From the NCBI GenBank assembly GCA_963810615.1, contig CAWEOA010000001.1:1-64000 (forward strand): 64,000 bases of DNA, read 5' to 3'. Both the position numbers and the translations under genes were made by a program. This document shows positions 1 to 7,976 of the stretch, piece after piece (the stretch's first letter is position 1; each line of letters starts with the position of its first letter). The DNA comes from JARRQJ01 sp963810615 (lineage in GTDB: Bacteria; Pseudomonadota; Gammaproteobacteria; DRLM01). Below the pieces are notes generated by a model. That model had not been told where the DNA came from, did no database searches, and was given only the letters and a program-made list of their open reading frames with translations.

Positions 1-1
1 G

Positions 2-124
2 TGTCCGGTATTGGTCATCGGGTGCGGCGGCTCATGGGAGGCTCAAACTTCCGCCACCGACCCTAAAGAGACATTTCAAATTGCGGAAGCAGACGCTCTG
101 AATGCATTCGAATGCGTTAGTTGA
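2..124 (+). CDS. possible 3' end of a small lipoprotein gene (partial)
   Basis: An open frame runs in from the left edge and stops with TGA at 122-124, giving about 40 residues. It begins with a hydrophobic stretch ending VLVIGCGGS, which resembles the end of a lipoprotein signal peptide, followed by a hydrophilic, Glu/Asp/Ala-rich tail. The start lies outside the window. No family is recognised. It could be a chance open frame; the signal-like sequence is the only support. Confidence 0.25.
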   Translation, partial: CPVLVIGCGGSWEAQTSATDPKETFQIAEADALNAFECVS

Positions 125-129
125 ACGCC

Positions 130-1026
130 TCACATCGCCGGATCCCATATCCGTACGCAATTTCGCCCAGCAGACTTGGCGGCATATAGAGCCTTGTCGG
201 CGAAGTCAATGGACTTTTCGACCGGAATACCCGGGTCGAGGAGAGACAGACCGAAAGATGCCTGGATGTGGATGGGCTCTTTTTCGCCGATTTCTATATT
301 CAATGCGGCAAGACCTTCATTGAGTTGCGTTACCCGGGCAGCGCCAGCTGTCATTTCGGTATAAGGCATACACAGCAGGAACTCTTCCCCGCCATAGCGG
401 AATATCTTGTCGTAAGGGCGGAGATGCTTGATCAGGTAGCGGACCGCTGCAGCCAACACCAGATCGCCAGCCGCGTGCCCGTGAAGATCATTAATAGCCT
501 TAAAGTTGTCCAGGTCCATCATGACAACGCAGCAATTCAGGATGTGGCGCTTTACCAGCTCTTGCTGCTCACGCAAGGTTGGCAAAATACCGAAACGGTT
601 AATGGCACCGGTCAGCACGTCCCGGTTGATCAACGAGTCCTCCAACTCCCGTTCCAGAGCAGATATTTCAAGCCGTAGCCGCTCTAGTACGTTGGCAAAG
701 TTGTCGTAATCGAGCGGAGCAATAGGGGCGCCGGCATCCGCCTTGACCAGCAACAACTTCGCCTGGTGATGCAAGCGCTGATGTTCTTCACCCAAGGCGA
801 TGAAGCCGGGATGACTGCGCAGCTTTTCAGGTGCCTTGCTGTAATACCATTGCCCGAGGCGGCATTCCGTGTGGGCTACACCGCTCATGTCGTGCTTGTC
901 GCCCGGAAGCTTGCACACGAGTGAGCGGATCAATGACCCATGCCATTGCTGGTGGTTGTAGATGGACTCTTTCAGTTGCGCGATGATGCCTTGCATTTCG
1001 TCGCGGGTGACTTCGCCGAGTGCCAT
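130..1026 (-). CDS. dgcZ: diguanylate cyclase with N-terminal zinc-binding CZB domain (DgcZ/YdeH-like)
   Basis: Predicted cytoplasmic enzyme making c-di-GMP from two GTP. The 298 residues match the length of E. coli DgcZ (296). Residues about 1-125 form a CZB domain with candidate zinc ligands H25, C55, H82 and H86; the spacings (30, 27, 4) equal those of the known E. coli ligands H22, C52, H79, H83. The GGDEF domain (about 130-298) has an intact active site GGEEF at 212-216 and the product-inhibition I-site RxxD (R203-D206) five residues before it. By analogy, zinc should inhibit it. The gene stands alone, with decayed sequence upstream. Orthology to dgcZ is inferred from architecture and ligand spacing. 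Confidence 0.9.
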   Translation of the reverse strand: MALGEVTRDEMQGIIAQLKESIYNHQQWHGSLIRSLVCKLPGDKHDMSGVAHTECRLGQWYYSKAPEKLRSHPGFIALGEEHQRLHHQAKLLLVKADAGAPIAPLDYDNFANVLERLRLEISALERELEDSLINRDVLTGAINRFGILPTLREQQELVKRHILNCCVVMMDLDNFKAINDLHGHAAGDLVLAAAVRYLIKHLRPYDKIFRYGGEEFLLCMPYTEMTAGAARVTQLNEGLAALNIEIGEKEPIHIQASFGLSLLDPGIPVEKSIDFADKALYAAKSAGRNCVRIWDPAM

Positions 1027-1268
1027 ATTTGCTCCCTATCAATTCTTTAATCGCATTTACGATGATTGGCTGCTGAACGTGAATCCTTGTTCAGAGAACA
1101 GCTTCATGCAGGCATCGACGGCTACTGGCTCATACTCACAACTATGTGCCGGTAGTTGCCGTTCGTGACAGGAAAGCCCCTGCCCAAAGCCGTCTTCAGG
1201 CTTCGCTGAAGCGACCATTCAATGATCAGGCGATTCTACGAAAAGCGGGACAGTCCACTATTCACTAC

Positions 1269-1450
1269 TCAATGATGTCTATCACTATCATCACGCTCTC
1301 CTCCGCGATCACGATCGTGTTGTTGGCCACCTTGTTCACCATAATCTCGGTCTATCCGATAGCCATCACCACGGGTTCCGTAAGGCCCAATATAACAACC
1401 GCTAAAACCAGTCAGCATGAAAGCTACGACTAACAATAGTTTTTCATCAT
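1269..1450 (-). pseudogene. small Gly/Arg/Asp/His-rich lipoprotein, frameshifted at an A-tract
   Basis: Reading the minus strand, an AAGGA ribosome-binding site (1458-1454) precedes ATGATG (1450-1445), then five A residues, after which the frame closes within a few codons. If the tract had six As, the frame opening at the second ATG (1447) would encode a clean lipoprotein signal peptide, MKKLLLVVAFMLTGFSGC, followed by about 40 residues rich in G, R, D, Q and H and ending at TGA 1271-1269. The intact signal peptide, lipobox and start site show that a lipoprotein was encoded here. The one-base defect may be real decay, slippage-based switching or a sequencing error. The mature part is not recognised; its His/Asp/Arg-rich character would suit metal binding, which is inference. 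Confidence 0.55.
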
Positions 1451-1689
1451 TGATCCTTAGGACTCATATGTGACACTGTGGCAAGCGTCGGAGCATCATT
1501 TGCATACTTTCACACTTGGCACTGGCATTCAGTACGCTAGCGCACATATCCAAGGGTCCGCTTTGGATGTGCGACTATCTACGGCGGCTTTGGCCTGCGA
1601 CCTCAACTGATCGACGCAACACATTGTCCAAATCGTTCTGCCGGTGTTTCATAGTCTAGCGTCGAAAGCTAATCGTCTAGGTTGGCGTG
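1451..1689. other. no gene seen
   Basis: This stretch between two broken genes holds no convincing open frame, structured RNA or repeat. Its composition is more AT-rich than the surrounding functional genes, in keeping with decayed sequence. Confidence 0.4.
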
Positions 1690-2107
1690 TTAAACATGCA
1701 AATCCATATTCATCATCAAATATATGAGATCACCAGGCCAAATATCAGTATTCATGATTTGCCTGCCGTTATTCGACGGGTTGTAACTTAAATCCTGCCA
1801 GGATACAGGCGCTGCTTTTGGATTGTCGAATTTGACTGTACCACCGTGAGCAATAGCATTTCGAATGACGCGCCCAAAATTCCACACGGATGGCCAAGTA
1901 TACGGATTCGCTCCGAAACTAGACTCAATACGGGGTTTGTGCCGTTCAAAATAACTGATGTACATAGAGCTTGCCAACGATGTCAAAGAGAATTTCTAAT
2001 GCGCCAAGACTTAACTTGGCTTCATTTGGAATTGAAATGTCTTCTTCACTAAAATCGATCGACTTAGGCCAATTGAGCGAGAATATGCTTGGAAGAAGAC
2101 AAGGACC
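1690..2107 (-). pseudogene. frameshifted remnant of an uncharacterised gene with a HEPN-like RNxxxH motif
   Basis: Two overlapping minus-strand frames read as one protein. The upstream frame (2107 to a stop at 1948-1946) gives a plausible helical segment containing KLSLGALEILFDIVGKLYV. The downstream frame (open from 1986 to the stop at 1690) continues with YFERHKPRIESSFGANPYTW and then VIRNAIAHGG. A frameshift must lie between about 1946 and 1986. No start codon remains and an in-frame TAA (2110-2108) closes the 5' side. The RNAIAHG segment fits the R-x4-H pattern of HEPN-type helical domains and abortive-infection proteins, but that assignment is tentative. Codons are AT-richer than the neighbours, consistent with transferred DNA undergoing decay. 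Confidence 0.5.
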
Positions 2108-2110
2108 TTA

Positions 2111-2159
2111 TCGTAATACCTCTGTGAATACCAGTCGTACCGAAAGTCGTAATACCTCT
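2111..2159. repeat. 13-bp direct repeat, period 36
   Basis: TCGTAATACCTCT occurs at 2111-2123 and again at 2147-2159, with a partial related copy (AGTCGTACC) between them. It lies at the broken 5' end of the pseudogene at 1690-2107 and may reflect a local duplication that helped inactivate it. Confidence 0.6.
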
Positions 2160-2205
2160 TCAGATTTACGACCTATCCAATTATAACTTACTGAAAATAT
2201 AACTA

Positions 2206-2502
2206 TTATTTCAACAACCACGACCCATAGTGATAGGTGAAGTAATAAATGGCATAGGCGACTATGGCAAACACGATTACTCCGGCCACGACCGAGCCGG
2301 CCACGGTATGGAACCAGGCAAAAACGCCCGGTTGTGAGTCGGACATCTGGTCGAGCATTTCCCAGTCCTCGAGTCCGCGGGTTGCCCGCCGCTCCTCTTC
2401 CGAGGCATAACCGAAATTGTCATCGGGCTTGGCGCCCCATTCATCCTTTACCGGATCAAGTTCAGCGCGTTTGGCCTTATTGCTGCGTTTCGTTTCAGTC
2501 AT
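2206..2502 (-). CDS. small single-pass membrane protein, unknown function
   Basis: 98 residues. The first 65 are hydrophilic and charged: a Lys/Arg-rich start followed by an acidic stretch with YASEEERRATRGLEDWEML. One strong membrane helix follows at about residues 68-90 (VAGSVVAGVIVFAIVAYAIYYF), with a short tail ending SWLLK. There is no signal peptide, so an N-in, C-out topology is likely. No family is recognised. The start is followed by a plausible coding sequence but only a weak AGG precedes it. It stands alone between decayed DNA and a non-coding stretch. Confidence 0.6.
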   Translation of the reverse strand: MTETKRSNKAKRAELDPVKDEWGAKPDDNFGYASEEERRATRGLEDWEMLDQMSDSQPGVFAWFHTVAGSVVAGVIVFAIVAYAIYYFTYHYGSWLLK

Positions 2503-2869
2503 GATGCTTGCCTGGTAGGTGTGATTCTGTCCGTTATTATAATTACTAAGAAGCGGCGGTGAGGGATTTACTCTAATTATCCGTCACACCACTTGCAAGA
2601 TTATGGGGTCGATTTTTCATCGTTATGATAAGTATTCTTCTTATGAGTTGAGAACTTAGTCTATGGCGGCAGCGGCGAGCCGGGCTGTTTGGGACGGAGT
2701 AGGGCCTCTTGTATAAGTCATTGCTATTATGGGGATTTAGCCGCTGCTGGGGTTCAGCCTTAAGTGATACGGGGCTTCGGGGGCGAACGGCTGCAGGAAC
2801 TGGCCTTGAATATTCCGCCGGTTCGACCGCTATTATCCGCGTAGGAGTGATTTTTCCGCTGAGGTTCGA
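2503..2869. other. non-coding stretch, no gene seen
   Basis: This 367-base gap separates two divergent small genes. It must hold the promoters of both, but I see no clear -35/-10 pair. The open frames crossing it are short, lack ribosome-binding sites and overlap the better-supported gene starting at 2870. Confidence 0.4.
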
Positions 2870-3211
2870 ATGTCGATTGCAATTGGATCAAGCTCACTAT
2901 CCGGGGTCAGTGGTGGCCAATCTTCCCGTGCCGCTTTGCGCGCGGAGGTCGTCCGATACCAAAAACAATTGTCGGATTGCGTCAATTGCTCGTCCTCCAA
3001 GACCCTGGAGGGGAAGGCGCACATCCAGGAACTCTCGACCCGGATTAGTGTAGATCAGCAACGCATCAAGCAGATTGAATCCGGTGGAACGGCGGCCAAT
3101 GATCCGGCCGCGTTGCCCGCAACCGCCCCTGCCGATACCTATACAAGTGCCAGCGCGTCGGCGATGCCTCCGACTCAGGCTCAGGGTAAGCTTGTGAATG
3201 TGTTCGCCTGA
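2870..3211 (+). CDS. small FlxA-like coiled-coil protein
   Basis: 113 residues. The start is supported by a GAGG at about 2860-2864. The protein opens with a Ser/Gly-rich segment (MSIAIGSSSLSGVSGG), then an amphipathic helical core (about 18-70) with RYQKQLSDCVNCSSSKTLEG, and ends in a low-complexity Ala/Pro/Thr/Ser tail. Core and opening resemble small FlxA-like proteins of proteobacteria, whose E. coli prototype is co-expressed with flagellar genes; no flagellar genes are nearby. There is no signal peptide or membrane helix. The CxxC in the core could bind metal or form a disulfide. Family assignment is tentative. Confidence 0.6.
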   Translation: MSIAIGSSSLSGVSGGQSSRAALRAEVVRYQKQLSDCVNCSSSKTLEGKAHIQELSTRISVDQQRIKQIESGGTAANDPAALPATAPADTYTSASASAMPPTQAQGKLVNVFA

Positions 3212-3274
3212 TAGCGGGCCATGATTTCTTCCCCGGTATATTGCTCAGCCTAAGTGCATTTCTAAAGACCAGGG

Positions 3275-3706
3275 ATGGCAAGAACGCATTTAACTCCGAT
3301 TCTGTTGCGATGCCCAGTGGCATTGGTAATGCTTGTAGCCGTGTTGCTTGCTTGTACGCCGGACCGTGACAATCATGATCACCCCAATTTGAAGACTGGA
3401 GAGGAATTGTATAAGCACCATTGCGCCGAGTGCCACGGTGAGGACGGCACCGGTAAATTGGTTGACAGGACGCCCGCCAATATTCTTACCAGCAAGAACC
3501 TGCAGGGCATAGAGGATTACATCATCAGCGATACGGGACGGGACAGGAAAATGCCGGTGTTCGCAAGCATGCCCAGGTCGGAGGCGAAAAAGATAGCCGC
3601 TTATTTGCTGGAATTGAAGGACAGATATGACAGTCTGGCCGAGAACCAGAGGAAGAATCAGGCAGTTGCTGATAGATCCGGAGCAGGCGGAGAAGATCGG
3701 AAATAA
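3275..3706 (+). CDS. monohaem cytochrome c, predicted lipoprotein
   Basis: 143 residues. An N-terminal hydrophobic helix (about 10-26) ends in a lipobox-like LLAC at about residue 27, so the protein should be membrane-anchored and periplasmic. The class I cytochrome c fold carries one haem site, CAECH, at about residues 50-54, and a Met in MPVF/ASMPRSEAKKIAAYL is the likely sixth haem ligand. It probably carries single electrons between periplasmic partners; which ones cannot be told. A CBS-domain gene starts 16 bases downstream and may be co-transcribed. The last 25 residues are polar and probably disordered. Confidence 0.85.
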   Translation: MARTHLTPILLRCPVALVMLVAVLLACTPDRDNHDHPNLKTGEELYKHHCAECHGEDGTGKLVDRTPANILTSKNLQGIEDYIISDTGRDRKMPVFASMPRSEAKKIAAYLLELKDRYDSLAENQRKNQAVADRSGAGGEDRK

Positions 3707-3722
3707 TCCGAGGTCATCATCG

Positions 3723-4163
3723 ATGGTTACCGTTGAAAAAATAATGTCCCCGCATGTGCTGAGCGTTGATATGGACGTTACGCTCAAGGAAGTTCGCGAA
3801 ATTTTCGAGCACGTACGATTTCACCACATTTTGGTGCTGGAAAATGAGCGTTTGGCGGGCATCATCTCCGATCGCGACCTGCTCAAGGCGGTGAGTCCCT
3901 ATGCAAGCACGCAATCGGAACGGCCCAGGGATGCCGCCACTTTGCGGAAACGGGTGCATCAAATCATGACCCGGAAACCGATCAGCGTAAACGTGGATAG
4001 CAGCGTTCTCGAGGCGATAAGATCCTTTATCGATCATAAAGTATCCTGTTTGCCGGTGTTGAATCAGGATGGCAGCGTAGCGGGTATCTTGACCTGGCGG
4101 GACGTTCTTAAGGCGATTGCCGCCACTGTCGAAAAGCCTCGCGTCAATGAGCAAACATCATAA
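3723..4163 (+). CDS. tandem CBS-domain protein
   Basis: 146 residues from the ATG at 3723. This start is preferred over an upstream in-frame one because GAGG precedes it by about 7 bases and the CBS fold begins at once (VTVEKIMSPHVLSVDMDVTL). Two CBS domains span about residues 3-60 and 78-140; the second opens with VHQIMTRKPISVNVD. Such a Bateman pair usually binds adenine nucleotides and senses energy state. No catalytic domain is attached, so it probably regulates a partner by contact. The adjacent cytochrome gene suggests a link with respiration, which is only inference from position. Confidence 0.85.
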   Translation: MVTVEKIMSPHVLSVDMDVTLKEVREIFEHVRFHHILVLENERLAGIISDRDLLKAVSPYASTQSERPRDAATLRKRVHQIMTRKPISVNVDSSVLEAIRSFIDHKVSCLPVLNQDGSVAGILTWRDVLKAIAATVEKPRVNEQTS

Positions 4164-4196
4164 AGACCGGAGTCCATCGATTTTTTGTCTGTAAAT

Positions 4197-5165
4197 TTAT
4201 GTGTCCTGAGTACCAGCCTTGCAAACTCTCTCCAAACGCTCCGCCACAAAATCGATAAATGAACGCACCGCCGGGATCAGTCCCCGCCGCGAGGTATAGA
4301 CGATATGCAGATTGGTACTCGGCAGACTCCAGTCGGGGAGCACAATCTCCAGTCCGCCTGATGCAAGTTCGGGGCACAGTTCCTCAGGAATGCTCGCAAT
4401 ACCCAGTCCCGTCAAGACGGCATGCTTTATTACCAGCCAGTCGTCGGAGTCGAGCAGCGGCTGGTAGGGAATGACGGCGATTTGGCCGTCCGCGTGGCTT
4501 AAATGCCAGCTATAGGCCGTATCGTGGCGGCTCTTACCTACGCTGGGCAGTTGCGAGAGTTCGGCGGGACGGGTCGGGCGAGTGTGCTGGTCGAGAAATG
4601 CGGGACTGGCCACCAGGTGGCTGCGGCTTTCTCCCAAGGCGCGGGCAACCAGATTGGAATCTTCCAGGGGCATGGCGCGAAAACGTATCGCCACATCGAC
4701 ACCTTCATCGATGAGGTCGACGATGCGGTCGGTTGCCGACAACGAGATCCGTACCTCCGGGTAACGCTGCATGAAGTCGGTGATGATAGCTCCCAATACC
4801 GACTGCGCCGTCAAGGCCGGACAGGTGACGCGGACCCGCCCGCGCGGACTCGCCTGGATTTGCTCCACCACTTCTGCGGCGGCCTCCGCCTCGCTGACCA
4901 TGGCCTGACAGTGCTGGTAATACATCTCGCCGATGGCCGTCAGTGCCAGTTTGCGTGTAGTGCGATGCAGCAGGCGCACCCCCAGCCGTTCCTCGAGATC
5001 GGCGACCCGGCGGCTGATGCGCGAGGTGGTCAGGCCGGCGGCGCGGCTGGCTGCGGTAAAGCTGCCCTTATCCACTACTAAGACAAACAGGTACAGGTCA
5101 TTGAGATCCTGCATGGCGGGTCCGCTGATGCGTTTGGAGGGCTGTTCTATTATTGCGTCAGGCAT
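4197..5165 (-). CDS. LysR-family transcriptional regulator, divergent from azoR
   Basis: Up to 322 residues; the conserved LTTR start (MQDLNDLYLFVLVVDKGSF) falls at 5114, so the true protein may be 305 residues. The winged helix-turn-helix spans about 60 residues from there (FTAASRAAGLTTSRISRRVADLEERLG). A periplasmic-binding-protein-like effector domain follows, with the segment DEGVDVAIRFRAMPLEDS typical of the group that controls quinone reductases and small oxidoreductases. It is transcribed away from azoR-pirin-doxX across a 139-base gap with an AT-rich dyad. The usual LTTR logic would make it regulator of both sides. The inducer is unknown; a quinone or electrophile is a reasonable guess. 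Confidence 0.9.
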   Translation of the reverse strand: MPDAIIEQPSKRISGPAMQDLNDLYLFVLVVDKGSFTAASRAAGLTTSRISRRVADLEERLGVRLLHRTTRKLALTAIGEMYYQHCQAMVSEAEAAAEVVEQIQASPRGRVRVTCPALTAQSVLGAIITDFMQRYPEVRISLSATDRIVDLIDEGVDVAIRFRAMPLEDSNLVARALGESRSHLVASPAFLDQHTRPTRPAELSQLPSVGKSRHDTAYSWHLSHADGQIAVIPYQPLLDSDDWLVIKHAVLTGLGIASIPEELCPELASGGLEIVLPDWSLPSTNLHIVYTSRRGLIPAVRSFIDFVAERLERVCKAGTQDT

Positions 5166-5195
5166 GAAAGTGATTCCCGTTAATGGGGTCTAATC

Positions 5196-5223
5196 ATTAA
5201 TTAGTTGCACATATAACATTAAT
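5196..5223. promoter_or_regulatory. candidate LysR-type operator in the lysR/azoR intergenic region
   Basis: An AT-rich interrupted palindrome has ATTAAT at 5196-5201 and 5218-5223 as outer arms and GTT/AAC as inner arms. It lies between the divergent regulator and azoR, where LysR proteins typically bind T-N11-A dyads and control both promoters. Binding is inferred from symmetry and position only. Confidence 0.45.
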
Positions 5224-5304
5224 CTCCACTGAAGATCTTGTAAAGGGGCGAGACGCCAGCTGCGAACCTCCCCCGACGAGAAGTCAACAGATAAGGAGAA
5301 AGCC

Positions 5305-5922
5305 ATGAAATTACTGCATATCGATTCCAGCATACTAAGTGACAATTCCGTATCGCGCCAATTGACCCAGGCCATAGTTGACCATTGGCGGCAGAGCGAC
5401 CCGGACCTGGAAATCACCTATCGCGACCTCGCCGTGGAGCCCCCCAGCCATTTGTCCGCCGAAATCCTGGGCGCGGGTTTTATAGATCCGCAACAGCACA
5501 GTCCGCTGCAGCGCGATGAAACCGCTTTCGGTGAAACCTTGCTGGAAGAATTCCTGGCGGCGGATGTGATCGTGCTGGGGGCGCCGATGTATAACTTCTC
5601 GATTCCCTCGCAACTGAAGGCGTGGCTGGACAGGGTGCTGGTGAGAGGCCGGACTTTCCAGTACACCGAGAGCGGACCGGTGGGTTTGGCCGGAGGCAAG
5701 AAGGCGGTAATCGTTTCGTCGCGCGGCGGTATTTATGGAGAAGGGTCGCCAGCGCGGGTCATGGATCATCAGGAGAGCTATTTGAAGACGGCGCTGGGTT
5801 TCGCGGGTATCACCGATGTCAGCGTCATACGCGCCGAAGGGGTCAATATGCCTGAAAAACGCGAACAGGCGATCGCCGCCGCGCACAAGCAGATACGCTG
5901 TTTGTTAAAGGCAGCGGCATGA
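5305..5922 (+). CDS. azoR: FMN-dependent NADH-azoreductase / quinone reductase
   Basis: 205 residues with a flavodoxin-like fold. This family uses NADH and FMN for two-electron reduction of quinones and azo compounds, which avoids semiquinone radicals. Diagnostic segments are [20 protein letters not shown] (FMN phosphate loop), [20 protein letters not shown] (FMN ring contacts, about 92-111) and [11 protein letters not shown] (about 138-148). An AAGGAG stands 6-7 bases before the ATG. A pirin gene follows within about 35 bases and a DoxX gene after that, forming a likely detoxification operon under the divergent LysR regulator. Confidence 0.93.
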   Translation: MKLLHIDSSILSDNSVSRQLTQAIVDHWRQSDPDLEITYRDLAVEPPSHLSAEILGAGFIDPQQHSPLQRDETAFGETLLEEFLAADVIVLGAPMYNFSIPSQLKAWLDRVLVRGRTFQYTESGPVGLAGGKKAVIVSSRGGIYGEGSPARVMDHQESYLKTALGFAGITDVSVIRAEGVNMPEKREQAIAAAHKQIRCLLKAAA

Positions 5923-5957
5923 TGTTCGGTAATGCGTTCTATCAAGGAGATCACGCC

Positions 5958-6830
5958 ATGAAGAAATTGTCCTTTATACAAAGCCAGGACCAGGGTCATT
6001 GGGTGGGTGATGGTTTTCCGGTGCGCAGCATATTCAGCTACAACGACAGGAGCGCTGAACTGTCACCGTTTCTGCTCCTGGATTATGCCGGGCCGGTGGA
6101 ATTCCCGCCCACTCAACAGCGGCGCGGCGTGGGTGAACATCCGCACCGCGGCTTCGAGACGGTCACCATCGTCTATTCCGGTGAAGTCGAACACCGCGAT
6201 TCCTCCGGGGGCGGCGGCATCATCGCTGCGGGCGACGTGCAATGGATGACCGCCGCCGGGGGCATCGTGCATGAAGAGTATCACGGCCCGGAATTTGCGA
6301 AGAACGGCGGTTTGTTCGAAGTGATTCAATTGTGGGTGAACCTGCCCGCCAGGGACAAGCTGGCGCCGCCCGGCTATCAAGCCCTTACCAGTGTACAGAT
6401 CCCCCGGGTCGAACTTGCCGCCGGTGGCGGCGCGCTGCGCGTGATCGCGGGTGAGTATATGGGGCATGCCGGACCGGCACGGACCTTCACGCCCATGAAT
6501 ATCTGGGATGTGCGTTTGCAGGCGGGAAAGCGCGTCGAATTCAAGGTTCCCGCCGATTACACCACTGGCTTGTTCGTGCTGCGCGGCGAGATCGCGTTGG
6601 CCGGTGGAGAACGTGTAGGCGAAGCGCAGCTCGCGGTCCTGGAACGCGCCGGCGACATGTTTGCCGTAGAGGCCTTGGAAGATGCCACCGTGCTGATCTT
6701 GAACGGTCAAGTCATCGCGGAACCGGTGGTCGGCCACGGCCCGTTCGTCATGAACACCGGCGAGGAAATCAGCCAGGCGATCGCCGATTACCAGAGCGGC
6801 CGTATGGGGCGTATCGCCGCCAAGGCATGA
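5958..6830 (+). CDS. pirin-family protein (bicupin)
   Basis: 290 residues from the ATG at 5958, chosen because AAGGAG precedes it by about 8 bases; a longer frame starts at 5919. The N-terminal cupin has the metal-binding set HPHRGFETVT and VHEEYHG, matching the three-His one-Glu site of pirins. The C-terminal cupin (about 150-285) ends with VVGHGPFVMNTGEEISQAI, typical of the family. Some bacterial pirins show quercetinase activity or modulate enzymes by contact. Position between azoR and doxX points to redox or electrophile stress. A second pirin is encoded at 10653-11510. Confidence 0.92.
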   Translation: MKKLSFIQSQDQGHWVGDGFPVRSIFSYNDRSAELSPFLLLDYAGPVEFPPTQQRRGVGEHPHRGFETVTIVYSGEVEHRDSSGGGGIIAAGDVQWMTAAGGIVHEEYHGPEFAKNGGLFEVIQLWVNLPARDKLAPPGYQALTSVQIPRVELAAGGGALRVIAGEYMGHAGPARTFTPMNIWDVRLQAGKRVEFKVPADYTTGLFVLRGEIALAGGERVGEAQLAVLERAGDMFAVEALEDATVLILNGQVIAEPVVGHGPFVMNTGEEISQAIADYQSGRMGRIAAKA

Positions 6831-6866
6831 GTGTCCGCAATCATTTACAACATTTAGGAGATGGCT

Positions 6867-7280
6867 ATGGAAAACACACTACATCGTTACGGCCCGTTGG
6901 CCGGCCGCATTTTGATAGCCTTTATTTTCATATTCGCCGGTATCGGCAAGCTGACCGGTTTCGAGGGGACGGTGGGTTACATTGCCAGCAAAGGCTTGCC
7001 GGTGCCGCAATTGGCGGCGATAGCGGCGATCATCGTCGAGCTGGGCTGCGGGATACTATTGGTCGCGGGATGGAAGGCGCGCTGGGCCGCCGCGGCGTTG
7101 CTGGTATTTACCGGGATGGCGGCATTGTTGTTTCACAATTTCTGGGCGGTGCCTCCCGACCAGGCTCAAAATCAGATGATCCATTTCATGAAGAATATCT
7201 CGATGATGGGCGGTTTACTCTTCGTCGTGGTATACGGCAGCGGCCCGCTCAGTGTTGGCGGGCAGCAGGGGGCTGGCTGA
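6867..7280 (+). CDS. DoxX-family membrane protein
   Basis: 137 residues with four predicted membrane helices: about 8-28 (AGRILIAFIFIFAGIGKL), 45-65, 70-90 and 103-122. The sequence GKLTGFEGTVGYIASKGLPV is typical of the DoxX/DoxD group. Start chosen at 6867 rather than the ATG at 6861 because TAGGAG lies about 7 bases before it. Members often sit beside pirins and NAD(P)H:quinone reductases, as here, and some are implicated in thiosulfate:quinone reduction or oxidative-stress complexes. A specific electron donor cannot be assigned. Confidence 0.88.
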   Translation: MENTLHRYGPLAGRILIAFIFIFAGIGKLTGFEGTVGYIASKGLPVPQLAAIAAIIVELGCGILLVAGWKARWAAAALLVFTGMAALLFHNFWAVPPDQAQNQMIHFMKNISMMGGLLFVVVYGSGPLSVGGQQGAG

Positions 7281-7353
7281 AACGGGCATCCGCCCCGGCG
7301 TTTAATGAGGGTATACTCAAGCCGGGTACACTCCTTGTAGATTGGGCGGCACT

Positions 7354-7755
7354 ATGCAGGAATCCACACATCGTTCTCTGGTCGATTTGCGCACGGCCTT
7401 GCTACACCTGCATAAGGTGCTGTTGGAGATTGAGCGTATCGCCTATGAACAAGTGCACGGTCGGGTGTCGGCCGGCGAATTGTTGAAACTGCTTATAGAG
7501 CACCAGCAGTTCGCCTGGTTGCACACCGTCTCCGAGATCGTGGTACGCATCGATGAATTGTTCGATGGCGAAGAGGAGGTGGCCGAGGAGCAAGCCCGCT
7601 TGATACTGAGCGAAGCGCGAAGCCTGATCGTCCCTGCGGAGGACGGTACGGATTTCGCAAGCAAGTATTATCTTGCCCTGCAGCGGGATCCTTCCGCCGT
7701 GTTGGCGCACCGGGCGGTGAGAGAGGTGCTGGCGGCCGGTGCCCGGGATTCATGA
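7354..7755 (+). CDS. conserved hypothetical protein, all-helical
   Basis: 133 residues from the ATG at 7354. The protein is largely helical and acidic in the middle (RIDELFDGEEEVAEEQARLI). The stretch LHKVLLEIERIAYEQVHGRVSAGELLKLLIEHQQFAWLHTVSEIVVRID resembles a family of uncharacterised gammaproteobacterial proteins I recognise only as conserved hypothetical. No signal peptide, membrane helix or catalytic motif is visible. It follows doxX by about 70 bases on the same strand and may be in the same unit or have its own promoter. Confidence 0.75.
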   Translation: MQESTHRSLVDLRTALLHLHKVLLEIERIAYEQVHGRVSAGELLKLLIEHQQFAWLHTVSEIVVRIDELFDGEEEVAEEQARLILSEARSLIVPAEDGTDFASKYYLALQRDPSAVLAHRAVREVLAAGARDS

Positions 7756-7976
7756 TTGCGGGTCAGCTGGGTGTCATAAGGAAATGGAGTTTGCCTTTCC
7801 GCCCGGAGTGCCGCAAAGATTAATGCAACGGCATGACGGACCGATATCTATGAGGTGATTGCGATAATTGTCAGAGACGTTCTCATGTTGTTCAGTATGC
7901 AAAAAATGTTTTCGGATGGTGGTCCATTGATACGTATACGCCGGTTTTTAGTTCGGCGTCGCGGGTGCTCGCCGAC

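Noticed and set aside
1146..1433. 95-codon plus-strand frame with a hydrophobic stretch
   Set aside because: It is the reverse of the broken small lipoprotein at 1269-1450, whose signal peptide, lipobox and ribosome-binding site are more convincing.
2709..3053. 114-codon frame overlapping the FlxA-like gene
   Set aside because: No good ribosome-binding site and no family resemblance; the frame from 2870 is preceded by GAGG and looks like a known small protein type.
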